Shown piece after piece: positions 1 through 11,906 of a DNA stretch of 64,000 bases. The stretch comes from Adenophora triphylla var. japonica (taxonomy: Eukaryota > Streptophyta > Magnoliopsida > Asterales > Campanulaceae): assembly GCA_022495995.1 (NCBI GenBank), contig JAFEMH010002580.1, positions 1 through 64,000 of the forward strand, written 5' to 3'. The notes below the pieces were generated by a model. It made no database searches. It saw nothing but the letters and a program-made list of their open reading frames with translations, and was not told where the DNA came from. Both the position numbers and the translations under genes were made by a program. How positions within the stretch are numbered: position 1 is the first letter of the stretch; each line of letters starts with the position of its first letter.

Positions 1-2466
1 ATAGCCTAGAAGCATGAAGTTTCTCTTTCAAAGGCCGGGGCTGGAGTTTGTTTCCATGAGTAGAGCAATTTTACCATTTCATATCTCTATTGACCCTCTA
101 ACACTGCTACTCATATCTACATTAGGGAGGCCTAAAACTTTGTTAATTAGAGTACAGGTAAAAGAATAGACTTTTCCCACCTAACAAACACTTTTCCATA
201 TTTTGCGTGACCCTTCAGTCATCCAAATGAGCATGCAAATTGGCAAAAAGAAATTGCGAATGACACTCTCAACAAACACGGACTCATTTACGATTATTAG
301 CATTAATAAAAATTCCTCTCCTTCAAAACTGAATCACTCCTTCCTTTTCCAACTCGACCCTCGTCAATGTGCTTTTCTTTTAAAAATCTCTTACTCAGAA
401 TTATTTAGCCAAGATTCCATATTTTCTTTCTTATAATAATATCTTCCGTGAGTAAGAAAAGGTCTTTGGAAAAGCCTTATCCTCTTCCTGATTCGAATAA
501 CCTCATCACGAGGAATTATCACTTTAGAGGAATGTTTGCTATGAAGCGAGGAGGAGGGGCAAGTGTTACCTCGGATGATATCTTCTTCTTGCTTTAGCAC
601 CTTTGGTAGCAACTGCCAGGTTGCTTTGCCCTTTGCCCTTCTTTTACAGAGAGGTAATCGGAGAGGGTCTCCCCTCTTGTCACCATCTACCCAAGCATCG
701 AATGAGTCCGGCCAGAAGGCTCCTTCTCCTTGTTTGCACCTCAAGTTCTCAGTCACTCACGTAGGGTGAGGACACATCAAGAAAGGCTTTACCGAGAACT
801 TCAACCGGATCGGAGGTGGTATTTGAAGTTGCCTTGGACACCTCGATTGACCTAATACGGTTGGAAGACCTCCTTTTGCAACTTGAGGGAGACTGACTTG
901 GAAGTTGGGGAGCTTTCCTCTTTCTCTTTGGCTCGGGGCGGCCGAATGAGAGATTACCTTAGGGATTCCATGTTCGAACGAGGCAACAGGGCGATGGGTG
1001 AAAGAACAATTGCTATTGTAGGTGGGAGAAGAGCTTGGAGTGATGCATTGGAGAAGTTTCCATGGCCACGCGAGAAGCCACGGATGGAGCAATGCTAGGG
1101 TGATATGTCCATTTGGTCCCTGTGGGAAGTTGTTCGGTATTAGCTTTGGATGGGAGGGGCCATTGGAGAATTTTGGGAATTTTTGAGATGGAATTTGACC
1201 TAGGTTGCTTGAGAAAGACGGGAAGACGGCTGGAACGGGGTTTAAAGAGGTAGAGGGAGTAACGGTTAGAGAGAGATAATAGGGAGAGTTAAGAGGAAAA
1301 ATTAGGAATTAAAGAGAGAGAAATGGATGGGGAACATGTCCCTAAATTATTAAATTGATTTGACACTTTAAACTTAACCCTATCCCATCTTAAACCCCTA
1401 AAAAAGCTCACCTTTATCCCTATCCACTCAATTAACAATAAACCCTAACCAGCACAAAATTTTTAAAACCCCAAGAATAAAACAACACGGTTGAATTTTT
1501 TTTATTTTTTATTTTTAAGTAGAAACGAAAAAAATTAAATTAAGTAAACAAAATATTTTATAACTAATCCCAAAACATTATATGCACAAATCAAAATAAA
1601 TATGGGTTAGTTACTCAACAATGTTTACCAAAAAATAAAGGAAACTTGTTGAAGACGTTTTCAAAATCGTAAACTCTTTAATTAAAAAGACTTTCAGATT
1701 TTGAGAAATTAATCAACAATATTTCAAAAATAATTAAAAAAACTAATATAGCACACACTAATGTGTTAAGGCAATGATGGTAACACGTAGGATAACACAT
1801 GTGATATAAATCCCCTTGATAAATATTTTCATTTTTAAACACTTCAGGCATAACAAGCTGAGCATTTTTAGACACTTAAGGCATAACAAGCTGAGCATTT
1901 TTCATGCACTTTAGGCATTATAAACCTATATTCTTTTTAAGTACATTGCTTGTTAATCACGTCTCAATACACTTCTTTAAACAAGAAAGCATCGTAGTAA
2001 CGAGCTCCGTGCTTCGAGTTTATATTTCAAGTGTAAAGATAAAGTGAGTTTATGCCTTTCAAGTAGGGTACACTGTAGTAGCGAACTCCATGTCCCTAAT
2101 ACTCAGCATAACTCACCTCATACATTCTCATTGGCAAGAGTACATCGTTGCAGCGAACACCGTGCCCCGAGCTCGAGAGAATAGTATGGATAAAATGCCT
2201 TTGCCTTTTATTTATCAAAAAGAAAAGATTAGTGACTTTGTCACTTTAAGCATATGAAGGGGAGTGATATCACACATGATAACCTAAGTAATAACCTACC
2301 ATAACAAAAAGGTCAGCATGTGCCACGGTTAGAACTAAGCTAACCAGATTAAACAAATAATAATGCATTTTTTTAAAATAAATAAATAAAGAGAAAAAAA
2401 TACACTAATATACAAGTATTACCCTGAGTGATAACATCACACAGGGTAGCACGGAACAAACGAGAC
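1..2466. other. Left flank, probably 3' non-coding part of the SIRE-like element plus unassigned DNA
   Basis: No recognisable gene. About 480-1100 has higher GC and coding-like stretches on the plus strand, but it is broken by stops and I recognise no family. 1260-1960 is AT-rich. 1985-2170 holds three imperfect copies of a roughly 30-bp word (see findings). The pol reading frame of the adjacent copia element ends at 2467. No copy of its LTR (7582-8217) is visible here, so the 3' LTR is lost or lies outside the window; SIRE elements are known to have a long 3' region after pol. Confidence 0.4.
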
Positions 2467-4493
2467 TTAGAGATTACAAAGACCAAGAGATCTTTTCAAA
2501 CTAGAAAATCTCTCGTGATCTAAGGCCTTGGTAAATATATCAGCCAGTTGATACTTAGTATCAATATGATCAATGTTAATTAGGCCTTTATCTACCATAT
2601 CTCTAAGGAAATGATGACGTATGTCAATGTGCTTAGTACGGGAATGTTGAACAGGATTTTTTGAAATGTTGATAGCACTCAGGTTATCACGGTGCATAGT
2701 CAAAGAATTACTCTCTAGACCGTAGTCATCTAGCGTATGTTTTAGCCAAATAAGTTGTGAGCAACAACTACCGGCGCAACATACTCGGACTCGGTTTGTG
2801 GAAGAGAGACACAATTTTGTTTACGACTATACCATGAAACTAAATTGTTACCCAAGTAAAAACACCCTCCACTAGTACTCTTCCTATCATCCATATCCCC
2901 CGCCCAATCCGAGTCACTAAAGCCTACCAAATTGGTATTAGTATCCTTACTAAACCAAATCCCTAATTCACTTGTTCCTGAGACATATTTAATTATCTTT
3001 TTGACATAATTAAGGTGAGAGACTTTAGGATTGGCTTGATAACGTGCACAAACACACACGCTGAACATGATATCAGGACGACTAGAAGTGAGATAGAGAA
3101 GGCTACCTATCATAGAACGATATAGAGTAGGATCAACATCCTCACCTACTTGGTCTCTACCAAGTTTGAGAGAAGAACACATAGGGATTTTTGAACTTTT
3201 TGCTCCTTCCAACCCAAACCTTTTTACTAGGCTCTTTGCATACTTGCTTTGTGAAATGAATATTCCTTCATTTGATTGTTTCACCTGCAAGCCTAGAAAG
3301 AATGTTAACTCACAAATCATGCTCATTTCAAATGTTGATGTCATAGCCTCTACAAAATCTTTTAAACATGTTTGAGAAGTAGAGCCATAGACTATGTCAT
3401 CAACATAGATTTGAACAATGACTATTTCTTTGCCATGCCTTAGGATAAATAAGGTCCTATCTGCTTCACCTCTTGAAAAACCATATTCAAGTAAGAAAGA
3501 GGTTAAGCGACCATACCATGCACGTGGAGCTTGTTTCAAGCCATATAAGGCTTTATCAAGTCTATACACATGGTTTGGTAGATGAGGATCTTCAAATCCT
3601 TTTGGTTGTTCAACAAAAACTTCTTCTTTTAAATAACCATTTAAAAAGGCAGCTTTAACATCCATTTGAAACAAAGTAATTTTTAGAAAACAAGCTATAG
3701 CCAAGAGGAGTCTTATGGATTCTATTATAGCAACGGGAGCAAAGGTCTCATCAAAGTCAACACCTTCAATTTGGGTGTAACCTTGAGCTACGAGATGAGC
3801 TTTGTTCCTTATAATATTTCCTTGCTCATCTGATTTATTCTTGAAAATCCATTTTGTACCAATTACATTTGTATTAATGGGACGTGGTACTAAACACCAA
3901 ACTTCATTACGAGCAAATTGTTCAAGTTCCTCTTGCATGGCATGTATCCAAAAATTATCTTTTAAAGCTTCAGAAATATTTTTGGGTTCTAAAGAAGAGA
4001 CAAAACAGGAATATTTTACCTTGTGGTATGTGGTGGACATGCACACATACCTTGCCATTTCACGGTTACTAAAGTGTCCTTTATTCCTTGTGCGTACCCC
4101 TTCACTTGCTTCTCTAATGATTTGAGATGAAGGATGATCTCTTCTGATCCTAGCTGATGGATCCCTTCTCAAATCTTTATGCACATGAGCATCATCATCT
4201 GACTGTTCCTCCTTTTCAGTTGCTGGATAGGTCTTGGGTGATACCGGAGATGCTATCCCTTCAGTGGCAACACTTGGGCCAGCACCTGGGGTATCACTTA
4301 CTTGATTTTGATTCTCCAGTTCTTCCAGCAATATTAATGGAGATTCCTGTACTCCATCACCTGTAACACTTGCTAAATCATCAAAAACAACGTTAATTGA
4401 TTCCTGAATGGTTTTTAACCTAAGGTTATAAACCCTATATGCTCGGCATCTGAGCATACCCAAGAAATATAGCCTTATCACTTTTAGAGTCAA
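2467..4493 (-). pseudogene. SIRE-like reverse transcriptase and RNase H
   Basis: Copies element RNA into DNA and removes the RNA strand of the hybrid. The first roughly 180 residues are a linker containing SDTPG and GIASPVSP. The RVT_2-type reverse transcriptase follows, with [37 protein letters not shown] and the catalytic YVDD. The copia RNase H follows, with [16 protein letters not shown] and TESEY. The main frame stops near 2742. The last 90 residues (HIDIRHHFLRD, ADIFTKAL) continue in another frame down to 2467, so one frameshift lies near 2800. The catalytic residues are otherwise present. The product would act in cytoplasmic particles as part of a gag-pol polyprotein. Confidence 0.85.
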
Positions 4494-5050
4494 ATTTAGC
4501 TAAGTAATCCCGATCATTTAGAACATAACACACGCACCCAAATGTATGAAAATAATGAACCTTTGGTATCCTACCATTCAAAATTTCATAAGGTGTCATT
4601 CTAGTACCAGGTCTTAGAAAAACTCTATTGGCCGTGTGACAAGCTGTGTTTAAGGCCTCAGCCCAAAATCTCTTTGAAATTCTTTTTGAAAACAACATCA
4701 CACGTGCCATCTCAAGTAAGGTCCTATTTTTCCTTTCAGCCACCCCATTTTGTTGAGGTGTTTTAGGAGCAGAAAACTCATGTTTAATTCCTTTTAATTC
4801 ACAAAAAGTAAAGAACAATGAATTATCAAACTCCGTTCCATGATCAGACCTTATTCGCATGATAAGAGCAGAAAACATGTTTTTGATTTTAGCATGTAAG
4901 ACCTTAAACTTTTCAAAAGTTTCTGATTTTTCTTTTAAAAAATATACCCAAGTAAATCTAGAAAAATCATCAACTATTACAAAAGTATATTTCTTACCTC
5001 CTAAACTGTCTACCTCAACTGGACCCATTAAATCCATATGCATTAATTGA
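4435..5050 (-). pseudogene. SIRE-like integrase core
   Basis: Integrase inserts the cDNA into the chromosome. Visible motifs are the first catalytic Asp in VIVDDFSRFTW, the second in RIRSDHGTEFD, and the Glu in PQQNGVAERKNRTLLE, giving a complete D,D-35-E core. The C-terminal region continues to KAIFLGY. The upstream GAG_pre-integrase segment (HQKLGH, CEDCLKGKQTR) is in a different frame, so there is a frameshift near 5045. A second frameshift near 4450 separates this part from reverse transcriptase. The apparent start at 5043 is only the first Met after the shift and not a real initiation site. Confidence 0.8.
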
Positions 5051-5753
5051 AAAAGTGCGTTGTCCCAGAATACTCCTCATTATGTTGGGTAGCACTATGG
5101 ATAGCACGTGTTTGTTTACCCTTTAGACAATCTTCACATATGATTTTCGTACTTATGTCCAGACTAGGTATACCTCTTAACGCTTCATCATTTATGAGTT
5201 TCACAATGTTACGAAAATGGACATGACCCAATTTTTGATGCCATAAGGTAGCATCATCAACCCTCACAGAATGACACACTTGTTTATCCTCAACAAGATA
5301 ACAGTTGTTACTTGATCTAGTACCAGTCATAACACAGTTATTGGTACAATCAAAGACTTCACAAGTGTTTTTATTGAATTTTACTTCAAGGTTGTCATCA
5401 CAAAGTTGGCTAATACTAATTAAATTAGTTACCAGTCCATCAACATGCAAAACATTTTTCAAAGAAGGAAATCCAGGTACATTTAATACGCCTTTTCCTA
5501 CTATATTACTCTTGCCACCACCACCATATGTTACACTACCACCTTGAATAGGTTCATATTCCTTTAAAAACATTTTTGTTCCAGTCATATGACGAGAACA
5601 ACCACTATCAAAATACCATGAACCTTCAACATTAGTTTTTAAGGCAGTGCATACAACATCACATATCAGATTGGACTTAGGTTTCCACACTTTCCTACTT
5701 TGATAACTTTTCTTCGGCGAGTGATATCGACGTGCTAGGCAACACTTCGGGTA
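5043..5753 (-). pseudogene. SIRE-like aspartic protease and GAG_pre-integrase domain
   Basis: The protease active site is in WYFDSGCSRHMTG (Asp-Ser-Gly). It is followed by YGGGGKSNIVGKG and LISISQLCDDN, as in copia proteases, and then by the GAG_pre-integrase zinc-binding segment ending CEDCLKGKQTR. This domain is in the same frame as gag, separated from it by one TGA codon at 5754-5756. It would be translated as part of one polyprotein if that codon were sense. A frameshift near 5045 breaks the link to integrase. Confidence 0.8.
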
Positions 5754-7527
5754 TCACACGGGAAGCTGAATTTGTTTCTTTAAGAGAGTTTTACAATCAT
5801 TTTTCAAATGTCCAATAGAGTAACAGTAGTTACATATTTTTACCTTGTCAGAAGACTTATCAGAAGATATAAATTCAACATGATCTCTTTCTTTAACAAA
5901 AACTAACTTATCTTCTGTATTAGACAAAGTAGATGTAATAGCATTTAAAGACTCTTGAAAACCCATACCTGCCTTGAGTGATTTGGACAACCCAAGAATT
6001 GCATCTAACTTGGTAGAACTCGTGTTGAGTTTCTTGAATGTTGTCTCGGCAAGAGTAAGTTTGCTCTTGACTTTGTCCAGCTCCACATCTTTCTTTGTGA
6101 GTTGAACTTCCAATCTAGTCAAGCCATCAATCAGGTCTTGAACCTCTTTGGACAGAGAGATCACCTTCTTGTTCTCTTTCTTCCATTCGTCCACCAATTC
6201 TTTTCATAGGTTCTTAAGACCACAAAGGAGTTCATCCTTGCTGAACTCCTTACTTTGTTCACCCTCTTGTGAACTACCTGCATCCATGTTAACAGAACCC
6301 ACAAAACAAATAGCATTTATCAAATTTAAATTTGTATACTTGTTGGATGATATCGCAGGTGCTATCCCACTTTGGATATCACCTGGGGTATCACTGACAG
6401 AATCCGAGTCACAATTTGTGACCACCATTGTTGTTTGATCTGAATCTTCAGATTGATTGTTCTCCTCATCTTCATTGTCACTGAGAGAAACCCATAGGTT
6501 CTTTCCCATCTTCCTTAGAGTGTTAGCACACTCATTTGAGTAATGACCCTATCCGGAGCAAGCATGACATTGGATTGATTCAAGGTATTTTGGATCAGAT
6601 CTGGATGGATCTGATGATGATCTTCTTATGGGACCACCTTTCTGAGTAGATGGAAATGTCCTCTTGGGCATTGAATTGTACACCTTGGTTTGTTGCTCTT
6701 TAGCCTTCACCTGCACATTTTCTTTGTTAAATTTTCTCACCATTGAGTTATACTTCCTAGCAAGTAAGGCAACACTGGCATCTTCACCTAATTCCTCAAA
6801 AATTTCGTCATCCTCATTAGTTGAACCACTAGAGGATTGAACTTTTAAAGCAACACTCTTGCCTTTAGAAGCTTCACTTTGCTCAGCAAGGTTTGACTCA
6901 AAATTTTTTAAAATGCTCATTAAGGAATTGATGTCCATAGTGGAAAGGTTGTGAGCCTCTTCTATAGATGAAACCTTTATATTAAAATGCTCAGGGAGAG
7001 TTCTAATAGCCTTTGAAACCAATTGTTTGTTTGTAAAAGGTTCACCTAAAAGTTGACACTCATTAGCAATGTCAAACAATTTTTCAAAATAAGAGGAGAT
7101 GGTATCACTTTCACCCATTCTCAACCTTTCAAATTTGCCAGTAAGACCTCTAAGTTTGTTTTCACACACACTAGAATCACCTTCACAAAACCTTTGTAAA
7201 ATGTCCCAAGCTTCTTGAGCTGTGGAACTATTTTGAATAAGTTTAAAAATATGCATGTCAACCCACTCAAAGATAGCATTAAGAGCTTTCTCATTATAGT
7301 TAGCTAGGGTGATCTCTTCATTAGTCCACTCGCCTTCAGGTTTAACCTGAATATCACCATCCTCATCAGGAGGTAAAAGTGGAAGAGAGTACCCATTAAC
7401 TATAGATCGCCATGCTCGAAGATCAATTGATTTGATATGCGAGCGAAGACGAATTTTCCAATATGCATAATTCGAACCATCTAAAACAGGAAGACGTTTT
7501 TGATTGGGATTTGCAGGATCAAAAGCC
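5754..7527 (-). pseudogene. SIRE-like gag
   Basis: Structural protein of the virus-like particle. I chose the ATG at 7527 (MAFDPANPNQKRLP) because it follows the primer-binding site and begins the conserved N-terminus; an upstream in-frame start at 7547 adds a few non-conserved residues. The UBN2-type gag domain has CENKLRGLTGKFERL and TISSYFEKL. A first zinc knuckle (CHACSG then GHYSNEC) is interrupted by an in-frame TAG at 6549-6551. A second TGA lies near 6204. A lysine/glutamate-rich coiled coil and a second zinc knuckle (CNYCYSIGHLKNDC) end the frame at 5754. All pieces are in one frame, so only nonsense changes break it. Confidence 0.8.
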
Positions 7528-7567
7528 ATGACACCTAGACCAAGCACTTAGTGACGTCAAGTGACCT

Positions 7568-7579
7568 GCTCTGATACCA
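7568..7579 (-). promoter_or_regulatory. Primer-binding site, SIRE-like element
   Basis: Minus strand reads TGGTATCAGAGC two bases after the LTR end. This is complementary to the 3' end of initiator methionine tRNA, the usual plant copia primer. Confidence 0.85.
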
Positions 7580-7581
7580 AT

Positions 7582-8217
7582 TGAAATTGTCACGACTTGA
7601 ATCACAAGTGATATAAAGGTGATAACAACACCAACGACAACACTTGGGATAGCACACACACACTTCGAAAATAAAACAATTTTGTAAAAGAGTTTCCAGC
7701 GGAATAAAAATACCAAAATTGTTTTTCTCAAGTTATATAAATATAACTTGAGAGTGCCTCTTAGGCAAGACTTTATAATCACTATAAATGAATTTACAAA
7801 GCCGAAAGTTCCCTATAGCTATATCTATTTTGAGCTCTATGGAACAAGTGATAAAGAACGGAATCCTATCCTAGCCTTCACACACCTTGATACCAAAGTA
7901 ATCAAGTGCGAAATTACAAGGGAGAAAGGATTAAAAAGAACCAAACAAAGATCTCTATCTCTAAGCTTTTCAAAGGTGTGAATGTGATGATGTAATTGGC
8001 ATATCTTCAAATGAAACCTTCCAAGCTTATTTATAGTCTTCAAATACTTGAAGGCTACTCAATTAACAGCCTTGGGGCTGGTCTTGCACGTGGAGGAAGT
8101 ATAGGGAGAGTGGGTGAAGTTGTTCCACAATTCTAGCTCCCATTTCCTCAATTTTAGCAACCAAGTTGATTTATCCTCAAGCCAAGCTTCCACGCCTTGT
8201 ACTCCCTTGCTTTATCA
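7582..8217 (-). repeat. 5' LTR of SIRE-like element
   Basis: Starts TGATAAAGC and ends AATTTCA on the minus strand (TG...CA). The inner edge is set by the primer-binding site and the outer edge by the point where the neighbouring copia reverse transcriptase stops making sense. A TATA-like CTATAAATAAG lies near 8030. A perfect 11-bp inverted repeat with a 4-base loop lies at 7726-7751, inside the predicted transcribed part. No second copy is in the window, so the outer edge rests on the junction alone. Confidence 0.7.
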
Positions 8218-8791
8218 ATATGTGCTCTAAATCCATATGTGCTACTATAGATAGAATAAGGCGAACTGAAGAAAATCTCACCACCGGGGAGAATGTCTCT
8301 TCATAGTCTAGACCCTCCTTTTGGGTATAGCCTTTCGCCACAAGGCGTGCCTTATACTTGTCAATTGATCCGTCTGCCTTGCGCTTGACCTTGAAAACCC
8401 ACTTTTTTCCAATTGCCTTATGCCCAGGCGAAAGATCAACCAACTCCCAAACCTGATTCTTGTACATAGAGGAAATTTCACCTTCCATAGCAGATGTCCA
8501 TTCATCACTCTTAGGTGAAGAAATTGCTTCTATGAATGAAGTAGGTTCACAAGCGTCTAAAGCTTCACATAGAAAAGATTCCCCTTCGATCTCAAATCGA
8601 CGACGAGGAATTTTTCCACGTTGACTTCTTCGCTCTGGTGGAAGACTCCCATTGGAATCAACATTCTTACTTGGATGATCATCTTGACTCTCATTGGCGA
8701 CCACAGGCTCAACCGTATGTTGATCCATTTGATCATTAGGTTGAGACAATTCCCCACCTACGCCAAGAGATATCAAATGTTCTTCCTCCAT
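8218..8791 (-). pseudogene. Copia reverse transcriptase N-terminal fragment
   Basis: Residues about 60-190 match the start of an RVT_2 reverse transcriptase: [77 protein letters not shown]. The sequence breaks after AHMDLEH, just before the expected QMDVKTAFLNG block. The catalytic YVDD is therefore absent. The N-terminal part is the acidic integrase-reverse transcriptase linker. Confidence 0.85.
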
Positions 8792-9620
8792 CTCAAAGAG
8801 TTTGAAATCCTTTCTGACTTCACCGATTTATGGGAAATCATTCTCAATGAAATCGATATCACGAGACTCTATTTCAGTCAAAACAATTAAGTGCTTCATG
8901 ACGGTGAGAAATAAGGTAAACATAACCATAGCGCGTGTAGTCATCGATAAAAGTGAGAAAATAGGAAGCACCATGGCGTGCTTTTACATTCATAGGTCCG
9001 CAAATATCTTAATGGACTAACTCTAATGGCTGTGTGGCCCTTTTAGCCTTACCAAAAGGCTTTTGACAGGCTTTTCCCCTCCAAACAAGGCTCACACACA
9101 GGTAAATTAACTTTTGGGAGAGAACCCAATAGTCCTTCTCTAGCCAATCTACTCATTCTGTCCTTTCATGTATGTCCAAGTCTAGCATGCCACAACTCAG
9201 AATTAGAAGTATCATATACCACACAGGAAGTAGTATTAACAGAAGATAAAGAATCCAATAAATCTAATTTAAAGAAATTGTCTAACAAAAAACCATGTCC
9301 CAAAACCATATTTTCAAAGCAAATATCCAACTGACTACCGCTAAAATTAAAAGAATATCCTATTTCTAGCAATTTTACTACTGAAAGTAGATTATAGCGA
9401 ACTCCAGGTGCGTAAAGTACTTCATGCAAAGTCAAACTGCATCCATTCCGCAAAAGAAGCTGGTATGAGCCAACCCCTTTGACTTCCACGGTCGAGCTAT
9501 TTCCCATGAAAATGCTTCACGTACCAGCTAGAATCTTTCTATAATCTACAAATCCCGCACGATCCCACGTCACATGTTTTGTGGAGCCTGAGTCTACAAT
9601 CTATTCAGGGAGAGAGTCAG
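8792..9620 (-). pseudogene. Copia protease, GAG_pre-integrase and deleted integrase
   Basis: From right to left: the protease active site VDSGSTKHVTW near 9600, the protease C-terminal part (MGNSSTVEVKGVGSY, YNLLSV), the GAG_pre-integrase (LWHARLGHT, then CEPCLEGKACQKPF) and integrase with the first Asp in FIDDYTRYGYVYL near 8950. The sequence then jumps to a segment like the integrase-RT linker (DIDFIE). The central integrase with the second Asp and Glu is deleted. Several stops and shifts are present. Confidence 0.75.
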
Positions 9621-9659
9621 CTAATAAAACATGAGAGCAAACACAAAGTTGCATAGATC

Positions 9660-10520
9660 TAGGATTTAGAGGTACCTTCTTGGGCTCAGGACAAGTCCGA
9701 GCAAAATGACCCAAGGTTCCACAGTTGTAGCACTTTTGCTTAGCAATATTCTTCTTGCCTCTGCGTTTAGCAATCTTGCCAGCTTTTGGCCCCAGTTTCT
9801 AAGCCTTCTTGCCTTTATTACCCTGATTCTTACGCTACCCATTTGGCTTGCGTTGATCATCAAGAGTAACAAGAGCAAGGTCACGAGTCGCAGCACTCAT
9901 CGCGCGACTTGCCTCATGGCGCTCTGCCTCAAGCTCAACATGACGGGAAACATCTGCAAAAGTCTGAATGGAATACGTATGAGTCGATTTGCCTCAAATT
10001 ACTCCACGAGTCCGGGCGGTGAACGAATCACAGCTTGGACTTGCTGCTCATCAGACAAGATACTACCAGCAGCACGAAGCTCACGAATCATACCAGACAA
10101 CTCACGTAGCTGATCAGGAATGGATCATTTCTGGTCAATCTTATACTATTCAAACTTGTATGTCAAGGTACGAAGCCTTGTTGCAGATGTGTTACCAAAT
10201 GCAGCCTTATTTTGGTCCCACATGTCCTTAGCATTAGAGCAGTTCTCAAACTGCCCAATCAGGTCGTTGTACATGCTGCTCAACATAGTAAAGCGAGCAC
10301 AACGGTCCTTCTTGACCCATGACTGAAAAGCCTGCATGTTCTGACGGTGTTGGGCGATGGTATTGCTACCCATCTCTGGCTCAAGCATCACAGTGTCAAG
10401 GTTCTCAAGAACCTCTTGCTCGTTTAGCAAGTATGTGATCTTCCTATGCCAAACACTATAATTTTTGCTATCCAATTTCTCACCCTTATTCAAATCAGCA
10501 ATTACGTTCTTTGATGCCAT
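9660..10520 (-). pseudogene. Copia gag with zinc knuckle
   Basis: ATG at 10520 begins MASKNVIADLNKGEKLDSKN. The UBN2-type gag domain follows (WHRKITYLLNEQ, CARFTMLSSM, LRTLTYKFE). After a nonsense codon near 10145 the same domain continues (DQLRELSGMIRELRAAG, QAVIRSLPDSW) with further breaks. A CCHC zinc knuckle, CYNCGTLGHFARTC, is readable near 9690-9735. The long AT-rich leader upstream (10521-11893) and the primer-binding site support this start. It is not translatable as one protein. Confidence 0.75.
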
Positions 10521-11893
10521 TTCACTATAATATATTACAAAAGAGACATTAAGCATACAATTTTAATTCAGTTTTATCATAAAAACTCAACAATAAATAT
10601 ACTTGTATCTTACATGAAAAGGAGAGAAAATCCGTGAGGCTCGTAAACAAAACCTTAAGCATGCTTAATAAAAATATACTCAAAATTGATTTTCAAATAA
10701 AAGAAGATATAGTGATAGAACAAATTCACCAATTAAAGCTCATTAAAATAATTCCAGCAATTCCAGAAAATGTATGGGACTCGTATAGTCTCAAATTTGT
10801 TTTTCATGCAAATTTATTTGTGAAAATACATCATAAAATGACATTTAAAGCACATAAATATTTCAGATCATCCAAAAAATCTGTAAAACATTATAACAGT
10901 GTAATATCATATAACTATACCACAGAAAAAATTTCATGATTTTCTGATTAATATTTTTCACTCTGATAAATAAAATTTGCACGAAAACACATACAAAAAT
11001 ACATGAAACAGATTACTGCACATCAAAAAATTATGGAAAAATATACTGATCTGAATAACATTATTCTAAACATACAGAAAATATTTCATATTTTTCTGGG
11101 TAGTAAAACTATTTTTCCTGAATTAATCATGTAGCAGAATACTCAATAATTCATAAAATATATTCTGATTATAAATAAACTATGAAAAATATTATTGCAG
11201 GTCATAGAAGTATAGAAAACAAACAGTAATTTTTTCAAAATTTTTAAAATTTGTATTTCTATTTTTTAACGCATCAATATACACATTAAAACATTAAATT
11301 GAATTATGAAAATATTAATAATTACAAATGAAACCCTCTACTATTCAAACAAGTACACATGGCCCCACGTCCCATCAACCCAAAAAATTGACATTCGATC
11401 ACTTTTGACCACATAGGCGGGACAGGCAGCGTGATTCTAGTCCGTGTAACTGTTCATCGTCCAATTTAAAACTAGGGTTTTGCATTCGTCTTCCGTCCAC
11501 CCAATTTTAAAAAATCATAACTCTTTCAATACTGAACCAAATTAAACAAATAAAGTTGCAATAGAAATATCTCGTAGAGTAGAACAAGGCTCATGTTAAC
11601 AATTTTTATCGAATCTGGATTTAACAGTAACAAAAACGGCCTTAAAATTTTGAAAAATTCGTAATCTCCGAAACTTAAAACTGCAATTACTCAAAATCTA
11701 CACAGCCAAATTCGATGATTTTTCAGTATGTTATTCTACACATTATTATCTACGCATGGATATCAAAAACGCAGAAAACGGACAAGATTTGAATTTCGAA
11801 ATCAACAAACCCAGTTGTTTAAAATTCTAATTCGAAAATTCAACATCAAATAACAAACAAACAAGACATTAATGGCGAGCATCAAGCAATCAG
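10521..11893 (-). other. Untranslated leader of second copia
   Basis: About 1.4 kb, strongly AT-rich, between primer-binding site and gag ATG. No gene, and no clear structure apart from poly-A/T tracts. Confidence 0.6.
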
Positions 11894-11905
11894 GATCTGA
11901 TACCA
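11894..11905 (-). promoter_or_regulatory. Primer-binding site, second copia
   Basis: Minus strand TGGTATCAGATC, one base after the LTR end. It matches the usual methionine-tRNA site except for the last bases. Confidence 0.8.
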
Positions 11906-11906
11906 A

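Larger units (their letters stand above)
2467..8217 (-). mobile_element. SIRE/Maximus-like Ty1/copia retrotransposon, 5' LTR through pol
   Basis: Reading on the minus strand the order is 5' LTR (8217-7582), primer-binding site, gag, protease, integrase, reverse transcriptase, RNase H. Protease-integrase-RT-RNase H is the Ty1/copia order. The gag N-terminus (MAFDPANPNQ, then YWKIRLRSHIKSIDLRAW) and a coiled coil after the zinc knuckle resemble SIRE-type gag. Gag and protease share one frame broken by three nonsense codons, and frameshifts follow near 5045, 4450 and 2800, so it is defective as sequenced. Its 5' LTR abuts a truncated copia reverse transcriptase at 8218, so it appears to have inserted into that element. 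The 3' LTR is not in the window. Confidence 0.85.

Noticed and set aside
391..1098. Overlapping ORFs on both strands
   Set aside because: Composition is coding-like but frames are short and interrupted and I recognise no domain; not supported as a gene.
1..2466. 3' LTR of the SIRE-like element
   Set aside because: Searched by eye for the 5' LTR ends and internal words; none found, so not annotated.
7748..8043. ORFs inside the SIRE-like LTR
   Set aside because: Short, overlapping on both strands and in LTR sequence.
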